DNA of 64,000 nt from Opisthocomus hoazin (taxonomy: Eukaryota; Chordata; Aves; Opisthocomiformes; Opisthocomidae), in the NCBI RefSeq assembly GCF_030867145.1, contig NC_134417.1:8719577-8783576 (forward strand), given 5' to 3'. A program made the position numbers and the translations under genes. Shown here in pieces: positions 22,276 to 34,200 of this stretch. Under the pieces are notes generated by a model that ran no database searches, had not been told where the DNA came from, and was given only the letters and a program-made list of their open reading frames with translations. The stretch's first letter is position 1. Every line of letters starts with the position of its first letter.

Positions 22276-25200
22276 GTGAGCGCCGCGGGGGGCGGCCGGG
22301 CCCGGCCGTGACTCAGCGGAGCCGCCCCCCGCGGGGGACCGGGAGAACGGGCGGAAGGGCCGGGGAGCGCTGCGCGGGGCCGCAGCCCGGCGGGGGGGGG
22401 CGTTTCCGGGGGTCCCCGCTTACCTTCCCCCCCCGCATCGCTGGCGCCCCCGCAGCGAGCGCAGGGGTGCGAGCGGGACTCTGCCCGCAGCCGAGAGGCT
22501 CCGCCGCAGCGCTGCCTCCCCCGCGGTGCGCGTTTCGGTGCCGCTCGCCGCGGGTGGCTGTCCCCGGGGCAGCCCTGCGGCCTTGGCCGGTCTCGGGCGG
22601 GCGCGGGGCTCTGCCCGCAGCCGTGCCCCGGGCGCGGGGGGGGTGACGGCGGCGTTCGGCGGCCCGGCCGGCAGCGCCCCGGGGAGCGGGGCAGGGCGGG
22701 GGACCGGCTCGTAACCACGCCGTCAGGCCTGGGGCTCCCCCGCAGCCGCTCTGCGGTGCCTTTCGGCGGGGAGTTGCGGTGAGGGTCCCCCAGACCCCGC
22801 CCGCGGAACGAGCGCGGGCCCGCCGCGCGCCCCGCCGCCCCCCCCCCCCCCCCGCGGTTGTGCCCCGCACCGCGCGTGGATTTGTGCTGCGGGCGGCTCG
22901 GATTCTGCCCCGGCTGCTGCCCGGCTCCTTCCAGTCAGGGACACGGAGCGCTGGGGCAGCGCTGCCGGCTGCCCGCGGCGGGCCGAGCAGCAGTAAGGTC
23001 TGTCTTCGGAGAATGGTACGGGCGGCTCACAAAAAGGCTTTTTTCACGCTTGCTGTTGAGCAGCGACGTGGTCACTGTGACGGTGTTCGTGCTGAAATCC
23101 CGCCCGAGCTAACGCTCCGCGAACGGAGCCGTTCACTTCAGCCGGACCAATCGTTCTGGGTTTCACAAGGACAGACGTGGCTACCTTTGCGTGGAGTCTG
23201 ACTGTGTCCTGGGCAAGACTCTGTGAGACCTGGAGATGAAAGGAGAAGGGATTGTTTCCACTTCATTAGGACCCTCAGTTCTGGAACAAGTGGAAGTTGG
23301 GTTGAAACCCAAAGAAAGTGGAGATGGGAGTAATGGCTTGAAGAAAGTTTCAGTGAAGAGCTAGAATTATGAAGGCAGGCTCTCTCTACTTCTGCGAAAA
23401 TCCATTTATACAAAGAGGGTCTTCTGCAACCTGCCAGGAGATGCAGAAACTGTGAATCTTTGTGAAAAGATTTGGGAAAGTGAATTGGGATCTTCCTTAT
23501 ACAGAAAAAACCCATACTCGCTGCTCTGTTGCTAACTGGCGTGGGGTGGCCCTGATGTATCTGTGCAGTGGATTTATAAGCCTAGTGGGATTAGGAGTCT
23601 AATACACATAGCAAAGTCCTTGGCCATCAACTCTTTCTGGACAGTGGTATTTTCTTGCTCTTAGCTGCAGGTGTTTGCGGAAAGGTGCTTAAGGGTTGCC
23701 CCTGCATCTGGCTCCTGGTGACCTTGGATGGCTCTCTGCTCAGTTTGAGCATCCCCTCCCACAGCCTGGGAGTTTCAAAATCCTTATTATCGGGACCGAA
23801 AGTTTCTGTGAGGTAGTAACTTTCATATTACTTTGTCTTTACTGCCACAATGCAGTAGTCTTACAGGTGTCCAGGTCCTCCTATGCAAGTTCTCGGACAA
23901 TCAGTAGGTTATACCTGTGAAAACAGAGTATGTAATTGCATGCTTGAGTGAAGAAGACGTGAATGTTGGCTGGATGCAGGGGCTGCCCCAGCTCCGTCTC
24001 CCCAGGACACTCCCCCTTGCTTCTGTGCCACCTCTTGGGCCCCTGCATCTGATGGGGGCTGGGTCATGTGCCGAAGTGGCCCACCTGGAGGGACTTTGGG
24101 AAAAGGGAGTTGCGAGCTAGCAGTGGGTGGTTCGGGATGGGAGGGACACGCCTGGTCGGGATGGATGCCACACTGCATGGAGGGAGGGGTGTTTCCACAG
24201 CAGGGTAAGGAGATGGGACAGGTCTTCCTCTGGGAGAAGGAGGCCTTTAATTACCTGCATGCATTTGTTGCCAGCAGTGCTGCTCATGATGCATCAGTGT
24301 CTTCTTTTATGTATAACCTGCAGGTTATATATATATTTTTTTTAAAAAATACGTTAGCAAGGCCTCATTACAGTGGTCAGCAGCACCAGAAGTGGCTGTA
24401 TTTCTGCATCTTTGTGATTCAGTCTCGTCTTCCCCAGAGGAGCTGCCCTGAGATGATGAGACAAGGAATGAAATGCTTAGATGTGACAGCGAGGGCTGCA
24501 TGTGTTTCTTAAATATTGAATGAGTTGCCTAGCCCATGTTCTTGATGTTCCCTTGGCTACCAGAACAGTTAGAAACACTTTTTAATACCTCAAGTGAAAA
24601 CTCAGATATCTGAGGATGATACAAAACGGTGCTAGTCGCACATGCTAGCTGGATTTATGCCCTGGCTTGGACTTAATGTTGAACCCGTGGGCTTTTAGTG
24701 AGGGAACTGTCGGGTTTTATTACTACGGAAGACAAGACAATGATTTCTTGTAATTATCCTGTCTCTAGCTAATACTTCTTTGTTTTCTATACTGCTTTCT
24801 AATATTGGTTTGTTTCGCAGGGAATTTATTTCTGAAACTGCTTGGAAGATATCTTTTCCTGATGTTCTATATGAAGTCCTTGAGCTGCACGCTTAAAAAT
24901 ACAAAGGTTCTGAAGACTTGTCCAGTGTTTTAGTGAGTGGCCAAATAAATGTTACGTATATTTAAAAAGTAGAGCTTTGCGTATCTGTAACCTCCTGACG
25001 GATTTTTGCTCCTGAAATTGGTAGTCTGAATTAAAGGGAACAAAGAAAAAACAAAATATCTTATTCAGATCTCTCTGTAGAGATTTGTTTGGTTTTCTCC
25101 ACTCTTCCTTTTCCCAGATGCATTATCATCTCTTGAGATCTCTCTTCCTGATGCTGAAAGAGTACAGTTCATATTTACTCTGTAGTTATACCTTAACCGT

Positions 25201-28200
25201 CAGAACTGCTCTGGACTGGTGTAGTGTTTATAAACTGCCTGATCATGGTTAGTGATTGTGTAGTTGTTGTTCGTGCCCTAGGCAGGGAGGCCAATAACTG
25301 GGATAACAGGAAGGTGATCGTAACAGAAATGGAGAAGGTAGGTAAAAAACGCACATCCATCTCAGATGTATTGTAATGCCCCAAAATGTAGTTAGTTACT
25401 GGCAAGGTATAGACAACAGCACTACCTTCGCTGTGACGGGATGTGTGGTAACTTGAAGTAGACTTGCTCGAGAGCTTGAGTCAAGGTGTCTCTTCTGTGC
25501 TGTTCCCTTGCAATAGATTTTTGCGTCAGCCTCGGAGTCTTGCTTTTGCTGTTTAAATCATGTTACTGGCTTACTCGGTTTCATGTTGTTTCCCTTTCCC
25601 TGCAGCAGTAAGCTAACAGTAGGTGAGGCACGTTCAGCAGGTGAGACAAACCCTTGTGAGAAAGCCCACATGTACCATTAGGAGAGCTGGAAGCAAGGCA
25701 TTTCTGCCTCAAGTGCTAGTGCTTTGTCCTCTTAGCAAATATGGCTGAACTTTTGGAAGTTCCTCAGTTTGGAGCTGCAGCTGGAGGAACACAAGACTCA
25801 GTTTCTTATTTCGATGGGCTGAGCACAAGGCTGTCATTCCTCAGCATTGCTTCCGCTGCTCTGGTACTTCATGTTCAGCTCTCCTTTACCCGGTGCGGCG
25901 GCCGAGGGAGCTTGCTGGTTTTGCTTGTGTCTGATTTTTGGTTTAAGGTTCCCATGGAAAGCAGCTGGTAGGGGACTTGTTAGTTTTGAAGAGCACAAGG
26001 GTATCACTGGGTAGCTTTGGCCAGCCCTAGGAATGATAGTCCTTTGGAAGCTGACAGTACAGTTACACCCAAGATTCAGTAGTGTGTCATGACCCCGTGT
26101 CAGTCTGAGTGCTGGGTTTGCTGCTCCTTGGTGAGAAGACCAGTGTCCTCTCTGGAAGACAGGAGGCAAAGCCAGGCAAAGCTTGTTGTTACCAAGGTCT
26201 GGTCATCTTCTAGATTTTGCTGCAGAAACTCCTGATGCTAATACAGGTTTGTGAAATTTCACTCACCGATTGTGACACGTGTCCTGTGTGGCTGTGCAGT
26301 GCCTGCTGCTGAGGGAGCTGCTGCTGGCGCAGTGGGTGGCAGAGCAGGGGGCACGCGAGGGGCTGCGCCGGGAGCCCGAGTCCTCACGCCGAAGGCGCGG
26401 TGCTTCATGACTCAGCGCTTCCCAGCTCACAGCTTGAGTCATCTTTTTGGAGGGCACTGGACCTCGTAATGAGGAGCCATCAAGATCCTAGGATTAATTC
26501 CAGTATTTGGTGATGAGCCACTTCTATTATATATTTATAATCCTGCCGAATGTCTTAGGCCATTAGTTCAGATATCAACCAGAACAATAAAAGCTCATCT
26601 GCTCTCGTTTTTCTCCTTTGGGTCTCTGGAGTACAGGGGTAGGTTTAATGGGCAAGGAGCCAGAGAAAGTCTGTTCTCCCTGGAAGATTGCTTTGGACAG
26701 CCAGTTCTTTTACGTTGCCTCATGTATATGCTCTGCAGGGAATATTTCTGCGTCATCTGGGCAATGGAAGGTGATTATTGACTGCTATGGCAAGTGAATC
26801 CGAGGTCTACAATGTACAGGTAGTGTTGTCTAAACCATGAGATTTTTATTTAAAGTGGCTACGCAAGTTCCTGCTTTATAGGGCTTCATATCAGTTCAGT
26901 ACAGTTAGCACCTGTAACTTATTTTTCCAAGGTAAACCGCTATTGGTGTAGATTTAGAGGTATGTGAATGCTTTAATATAGGGTTACATTGCTAATTTAT
27001 TAGTGTTTTATTTTATTACTCTATTTGTCAATATTTATTACTAGATGTAAAAAAAAAAAGTATGTTTAATCCTTCCTTCTGAAGACAACTGGCCGTTGCG
27101 GACTACTGCTAATGGAGTTCTGTGAGCCTGCCGGTTCTGGTACGTACGAAGCTGTGTAGCCGTTCTGTAACAGCAGGCCAGGTCGTTGCTATCCCCTTTG
27201 CAGATAGCTTGACTTGACGTGTTTATAATTGCTCACTTAGGCTAACCAGTTTGATTAGGTGTATTGCCTTCAGTGGTCCCTACTGACATTTCTCTGCGCA
27301 GAGGGAGCGCACCGAGGTACTGTATTTTACAGCAGAATATGGCGTCAGACACCTCACTCGTGCTGCAAGAGAGCAAAGACCAAAAGTTTGCATGGGAAAG
27401 GGCTCAGAGGTGTTAGCAGCAAGGAACCACTTCCCTGACAAATAAAAGACCCATAGACCAGAATGTATGGAATGAAGCGGAGGACAGAATAAGCAGAAGA
27501 CCTGGCCTTGCAGCAGCAGAAGAGATCCTTGAGCAGCGCTTGTTGGCAATGTTGGGTGTCATGTTGGTCCCCTTGTGTCTTTCCCCATCAAAAACAGAGC
27601 TGACATCGGCATGGCCTGCACTGGCTGCGACTAATAATGAGGCAACGTGTGAGTTGAGAACACCTTACCTGCGGCGCTCATCCCCGGGGGCGGGCTGGCT
27701 GCTGCGGTGTCCTCCGACGTGCCTCTCTACAGTCACAGCTGCCATTTGAACACCGTGTCCCTTCCCGTTTGCCGTGGTCTCCACCTTCCAGGAGCACATC
27801 TACCTGGGACTGGCATATTTGCAATGACAGTTAGCCTGAAGCCTTATTTGGCACTACCTTAGGAAAAATGGCTCTTTGACTTGAATCCTGGACTATCTGC
27901 TGGGGAAACTGTAATTTCTCCCTAAGCTGTTGCCTGATTATAACAGATTAAAAAAAACCCCAAACAATTCAGCTGTCTGAAAATGGAATGGTGTTACTCT
28001 GCCCATTTATCTTCCAGAAGCCTTGCTGCTCTGTGCCTCTCAAAGTAGACCTCTGCCATGGAAATGATCTTTGTACAAAAGTAAGCCGACCAGATTCATG
28101 ATGCTGCTGGGTGGAAATACATGACTAATCTGTGGTGTCAAATTTCCAGGCCGTAGTTAATTTCTAAAACCAAGTCTTAAAATGAGAAGGAGCTTTTTGC

Positions 28201-31200
28201 TCTGAAAAGAAATGCAACAGTGAAGTTCTGGTTCTCCGTGGTCATTTGTCCATTCGCACGTGCTTCTGTTGGGTTAGGTTAGGCTTCTGCTGAGGAGCTC
28301 CCAGATGATGGGAGCTCCTCAAACCTGGTGTGCTGGGGGAAAAGTGAGTTGAGGGGCTTCTCACTCCTCCTTCTCTGGATCTCTGGAGAGCAGCCTGGGT
28401 ATCTAGCAGCCATGCAGGTCCTAGTAATGCTCTGACTCATGTGTTTTGGCAGCCAGTGAAAAATAAGAGATGGCAGTGCTCGCAGGGAGCTGGCATGTGG
28501 GCAGGGTGGCTGTCTAATGCTGGGCAGTTTGGAAACTGTTATTGTGTGACGCATCCTTCTTCTATCCACTTTTAGTAACGCTCAACCTTATGAAATACAG
28601 CTGACTTTCGGAGGAATTTGTTTGACCTCCATTTTGAAGCTGGAGTCCCCGTCCTTCTGAACTGTCTGTAATTTACTTTCTCTGGTTCTTAACTCACGTT
28701 TTTTCCTCCCTCTGTCCACAGAAATTGCAGCTATCTAGCTCCTAAAATGACTTCCTCAGACACTTTCAGGCGAAGGCTCCACAGTGCACCTCACAAAATT
28801 GCAATCTAATTCTTGTAAATTAAAATGCCATTAAACAAACCTGTTCTTCCACTGTAAAGCAGGGAGGAAGGAAGCCTTTTCCTTCTGCCCTTCCCTCTCC
28901 TTCCCTCTTGCCCTCTTGTTTCCTTATTGCACAAGTCAGCCAGCCCTTGCTGGAACGTAGGAGGATGCTGAAGCGCGTGGGAAGCTCACCCACCTCTTTT
29001 GTTGGGGGCACCTGAAACAGCCGTGCCAACCTGCCTAACCTCTGGCTGGCAAAGCAGGGCTGAGGGCATGAAGGAGGGGAGCCACCTTCCCTCTGCTCCT
29101 CAGGAAGCAGACGCACGCAGCCCTACCTGCACTGGTGTGGTGCAGCTTGCTTGGCAGAAAACTGCTGTTGGCACTCATCAGTGGTTAAAAACAAAAGCGT
29201 AAGAGCTGGACATCTGAGGAGTTACTCAGGCAACTGGAATGGCTGTGAGAGGGACAGTTTTCCATAAAGAGCGTGCAAGGAAATAAAAACAGAGGCGTTA
29301 CCCTCCATGTCAGGGATGTGTGTATGGGTGTTTGCTCACAAGTCTGAAGACCGTGGTGGAAGGATTTCTTTGGATTACTCTGAATGATACTGAAAGAAAA
29401 GGGCTGAAACATCATTCTGATATGATGAGACCACTGCGTGGAGAAGATCAGATATCTTGCCTTTTTATTAGCAATGAGCACAAGCTCCAAAACACATGAG
29501 CTGGCAGGAATCATGGATGTCCTCCGGGCACCTGCTAAGAAAGGAATATATGAAGTTGAATGACCTGCGAGTTTGAGTGCTGTGAAGAACACCTTTTGTT
29601 GGAAAGTGATGAGGCTCTGCAGAGTAGGTTTCATGGCCATGTGGAAGTAACTAGCTGGAAATGTAGGCATGAGAGGCATGCTGCCTGCGTGATGAGGAGC
29701 TGCAGGTAGGCTGGAGGACGAGAACAGAAATGAGAGAGTCTCGTCAAGCTTGAAGATATGGTTGAAAATTGACTTCTGTTCAATAAGTGGAGATATCTAT
29801 TGAAGCAGATGTAATAAATACTCAACTGCAGAATGAAAAACAATAGACTTGGTGGTGCTTTCATGGAGGGAAAAAAATAAAGAAGATTCGCAGCTGAGCG
29901 TGGTTCAATGGTGGCATGCTATTCTGAAAACAGCCTGCAAAATGAGTGAAATTGTGCAGGACTATTCCTTTGGCATTACTGAGTCGTGTTTGATCTTTGG
30001 GTGCTGTAATTCAAGACAGGCAGGTTAAGTGCTGTGTCTGGAAAATGCTAAACATCTTCTGTAAGAAACACCAGGCGATTAAGCAATGGAAGAGAGGACA
30101 GTTACGTCCCGTTTTGAATGCTTGTAACAAGCATCTCCCATGTGAGCCTTCGGAGGAAGGAAACAATTTGTTCCTTGTCTGCAGTAGGTAAGAAAATAGC
30201 CATAGGTTTAGATTTCAGTAAGAAAGTTTCAGGCTAGGTGGCAGGAGAGCAGAGCCCTCAAAGATCGTCTGGAGCAAGCAGTGGAGCCTCCGTCGCTGCT
30301 GCTGCTGCGGACAGGTTAGACAAATGTCTGTCGGAGTGATGGGAGTGTAACCGTCTGTCCTTGGTGGACAAGCGGGACTAGGCTTCGGTTAGGCTGCCTT
30401 TCAGGAAACATGAGGCTGTCCTTCCAGCTGACTGCAGGCATAGTCCTTCACAAGCGATCTCAGTCTTGTTAGCAGCCATTCCCCTATGTCTCTGAAAGAG
30501 GCTTATGGGCTTTTTTTTGTTTGTTTTTTTTTTATTAAAAAGGCTTTCTTTTAGGAAGATGACATAATCATTTTTTTTTTCCTTCATTGATTCTTCCTAC
30601 TAATTGCGTGAGCAAGTGCTCTGTCAACTCTAGTCTTACTTTACTTGGCAGATTCCGTTATGTCTGCCCGTGTTCTTTCAACAGAAGGATGGAGGCCTAA
30701 TTATGTTTCTTCAAGAGCAATATACAGAAATATAAGCTGTAATTCAGTCTACCTGCAGAGTACAAATCAGAGTGGAAAGGAAAATAATCTGAAGGTTAAA
30801 AAAAAAGTGAAATCTTCGGGGATAAACTGGGGTATTTTAACTGTGTCCTGGACCCGTCCTAGCTGTGGTGTGCTGGGCACGCTGAGCATGCGTTGATTGT
30901 GCAGGTGTGCATCTGTCTCAGCTGGCTGACCTTTGCAGCCTGAAGGGAAGCTTTGGATGAAGATGTACCGATATAAGATGTGATGAATGGTGCAAGACAT
31001 CGATTGGGTGAGGACCGTGCCCAGCAAGGCAGCACTGGTGGGAGTCTTGGGCACGCTTAGTCCTTGTTTCCTACTTGACTGGCCCCAGGCTTTGGTCCTG
31101 CAAAGTCTGGCCCATTTCAGCCTGACAACTTCCAGCTGTCCCCGGTGCTGCTGGCTGTGCAGCACTGCTCTGCTGAAGTACCTGCTGAGAGCTTTACGTA

Positions 31201-34200
31201 ATGGCCTTTGCTGGTGCTTTGAATGAATTAAGAGACTACTGAAATGCTACCAGAAGTCTGCCTGACTTTTAGACTCCTTGCTCGTTCTTTGCCTGAGACT
31301 ATTCAAAGCGTTGAGATTGTCTGGCATGAAGCTCGCATGCTGTTACTTCCCATGCAGAGATTGTCTTGCTTCTGCATCAAATGATGATTCAAGGCTGCGT
31401 CCCTACTCATTATGCCATTAGTGTGTGCCACTGTAGGTGTGTGCACAACGGCTGCGTGTTGGACGTTGCCTATTCGTGTGCTAGCCAACAAGCCCGTTCT
31501 GCTATCAGCAGAGCTGGTTGGAACTTTGTAGCCTTTAAAAAGGGTTTTCTTGCAATTTCTGTTTGTCTCTATCCCCACATCTCTCAGGTTTCAGTGAGCT
31601 CTAGGTGTCTCTCCAACAACAAGGACACTGTGTAAACCTGGACAACTCTTGTTAGCTGGCTGCATCACATTCCGGAGAGGGTAAAAAAGATTTACTTGAT
31701 TAGAAGTGCTTGAACAGAGCAAGAAGCTGCAGATACATATATATGAGGTTGGTTAGGTGAGTTTTTCATGCCTTGGGGCTCCTTGCGTGGATTTTGTGAG
31801 CTCTGTGTGCTACTGCCCTCCTTTCTGTTGTCTTTCTGACATCTCTGCCATTTCTTCCATGTGTCTGTGTCCCTCCTTTGCTGCCTCCTCTATCAGCTCA
31901 TCACTGGTGCTGTGCCCCCAACCCCTCCCTGTGAGGGATTCATGGCCACACCAGCATCTCCCACTGGGGCACAGCTCCTTTTTCCTGGCCACTCTGTTCT
32001 TTCACCTTGGAGTGGTGAGTCTCTAGCGTTGGTGCTCCCAGGGAGGTGGCCGCGTAGGTGTGGAGATGTTACTGGCTGCTCTAAGCTACCTGTTGGATCT
32101 TCAGAAAACTCTGAAATTGTTAGCAGTGCAGATGAATGGAAGAGCTGAAGTCTTTGATATCATGGTTTTTGCTTTTTCTTATTTTCCAAAATCTGATCAC
32201 TGATATCTCTTTTTCTTTGGTGACTTGATAGGTTGTTTTGTTAACTGGGTGCAGTGAATAAGCATAGAAGGTGATGTAAAACTGACTGGTTATACAGAAT
32301 TCTGCAGTACAGAAGGTTTTTTTCCCATTGGTTATGCTCCACATAGTACTGTCCTGCAGGACTGAATTGTCTTATTTATATTGTCTCTGTGTACAGCCGC
32401 ATCTAGATAGGAGTTTTTGGCTTTTTTCTTTTGCTTGGTCTTTGGTGCTTCTCTAAATTCTGTGCACTTTTTGCATCATAAAAAAACCATCGCTGAAGTG
32501 AGAATTATTGCAATGCATTAGCTAGGGGCTTTGGGAGGGAAATTCTGAACTTCTGCAAGGCGATTCTGTTGGAAGGGAAGCAGTATAATGACTTCAAGAA
32601 CTTTAATTAAATGTGCAGGTCTCCTGAAGGATCCAAAGCAATTGAGAGCAGAGAACAAAATGTTGGTTAATGGTATCTCTGGGTCAGGCTCCGAGCCTTA
32701 GACGTCTGATGCTGCAGAGCTTGTCTCTAGAGACAGGGCAGGGAAAGCCGGTGCCTGTTTGGCGCTCTGATGAGGGAGATCCTACAGGAATCGAAGAAGT
32801 GGTATCTTTATATGGCTTTATTTTTTTTCTTTTTTTGTGGGGTATACCTCTGGCTTAAAATACAATTAATGCATTACATTAATGGTTCAGCTGCTATTCC
32901 TTTACTGCAGCTATAAAGTAAAGGCTAAATATTCTTTATGGATGTGCTGTCTAAAATTCTGGATTCCGGTCGTGCTGTGTCATTGTGTGTTCGTGTCTCC
33001 CAAGAGTCACAGTGGTGGTGATTTGATCTGCTCTGCCGGCCCTGTCATTACTGCTCTGCAGGGAGGCTTTGGGGGTGCTCCTGCGCTCCGAGGGAGGTTG
33101 GGTGGGTGCTGCGGCAGCGTAGGGACTGCCCTCGGACCCCTGAGCATGCACGGGGCAGCTCCTGCTGTGAGTGGCTCACCCATGACCAGGGCCCAGAGAC
33201 TGCAAAATTAGGATGACCTACTGTAGCCATTTTCTGTGCCAGTACTTCAGGTGAGTGTTTTAATTTATGGAGACTCACCTGAATGTGTGAGTGTCTTGTA
33301 ATTTAAGCAGTTAAGTTTTTTCAAAATAGATATTTTATAGTTGATGAGAAGGGCGATTTGTGTGAAAAGACCTGTCTTCTGTGTCTGGAAATCTCATGGC
33401 TTATTACACCTTGCTTCTGAAATGTTCTTAAAATTCTGACTTTACAGCCTTAATTGCTGCCCATTAAAACCTCTCTGATCCAGGCCAAATAGTAATGGAG
33501 GTGGATGGAGGGGCTGACTCAAAGTGCTTCAGAGGTTGTGGAAGGCATCAGGTCACTTCAGCACATTAAATATAAACAAGTCTAAAGATCAGAGTTATTT
33601 AAAAGTAGAGATTGAATAAACTTCTGAGAGTCCTAGAAAATGTTAAATGTTCACATAAATAATTGTAATGGCTTTTTCCTGCACTGGGGTTAGAATGAGA
33701 ATAAAAAGGGAAGGCACTTCACAAAGCACAGTGGTCTTTGCTTTCTGCAGAAATAATGGATATAAGTAGTGGCCGTGAGCTAACTGCTGGGCTCCGGCAC
33801 TGGCACTGCTGCAGCTGAGCGTGGACCTGTCATGGGCCAGGGTATGGAGGTGCAGGGGGAGAGGGCTTTCTGTACTTTCAGTGCCTTAGGATCACAGTGA
33901 TTGAAAACATCGCTTTTTTTATTACCGTATACTGCCTAAAATTAAGTAGAGTGATTCTGGGATACCTTGAATGCCTAACGTGGCTGTTACCAACATGTGT
34001 CACAGGAGTGATCTGTTTGTTCCTGCCTCATATGTTGGGCTGTCCACAACTGCTGGTGTAGTGTTTTTTTAAAAAAAATTGTTAAAAAATCAACCAAACA
34101 AAAAACCCCAAACAAGTAGGGAGTGATTTCTGATAGAAAAGGAAAAGAAGAAAAAAAGAGAAAGGTTTTAAAAATCATGTGGAAGGACTTGGCCCTGCCT

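Larger units (their letters stand above)
21730..23010 (+). promoter_or_regulatory. SGPP2: SGPP2 CpG-island promoter
   Basis: About 1.3 kb of CpG-dense sequence surrounds SGPP2 exon 1. Many GC boxes (GGGGCGGGG) lie between 21895 and 21980, less than 165 bases before the start codon. No TATA box is visible, which fits a dispersed CpG-island promoter. Just inside intron 1 there is TGACTCAGC (TGACTCA at 22309-22315, an AP-1/MAF-type core). Two sequences fit the loose kB consensus: GGGGGTCCCC at 22408-22417 and GGGGCTCCCC at 22731-22740. SGPP2 is reported to be inflammation-inducible in mammals. These matches are weak in such GC-rich DNA. Confidence 0.75.

Noticed and set aside
21642-22718. 358-codon minus-strand open frame across SGPP2 exon 1
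   Set aside because: It is a GC-driven shadow of the SGPP2 promoter and exon 1, with Pro/Arg-rich low-complexity content.
29185-29679. 164-codon minus-strand frame in SGPP2 intron 1
   Set aside because: It is unusual in length for this base composition, but the protein has no recognisable motif, no CpG island and no splice context.
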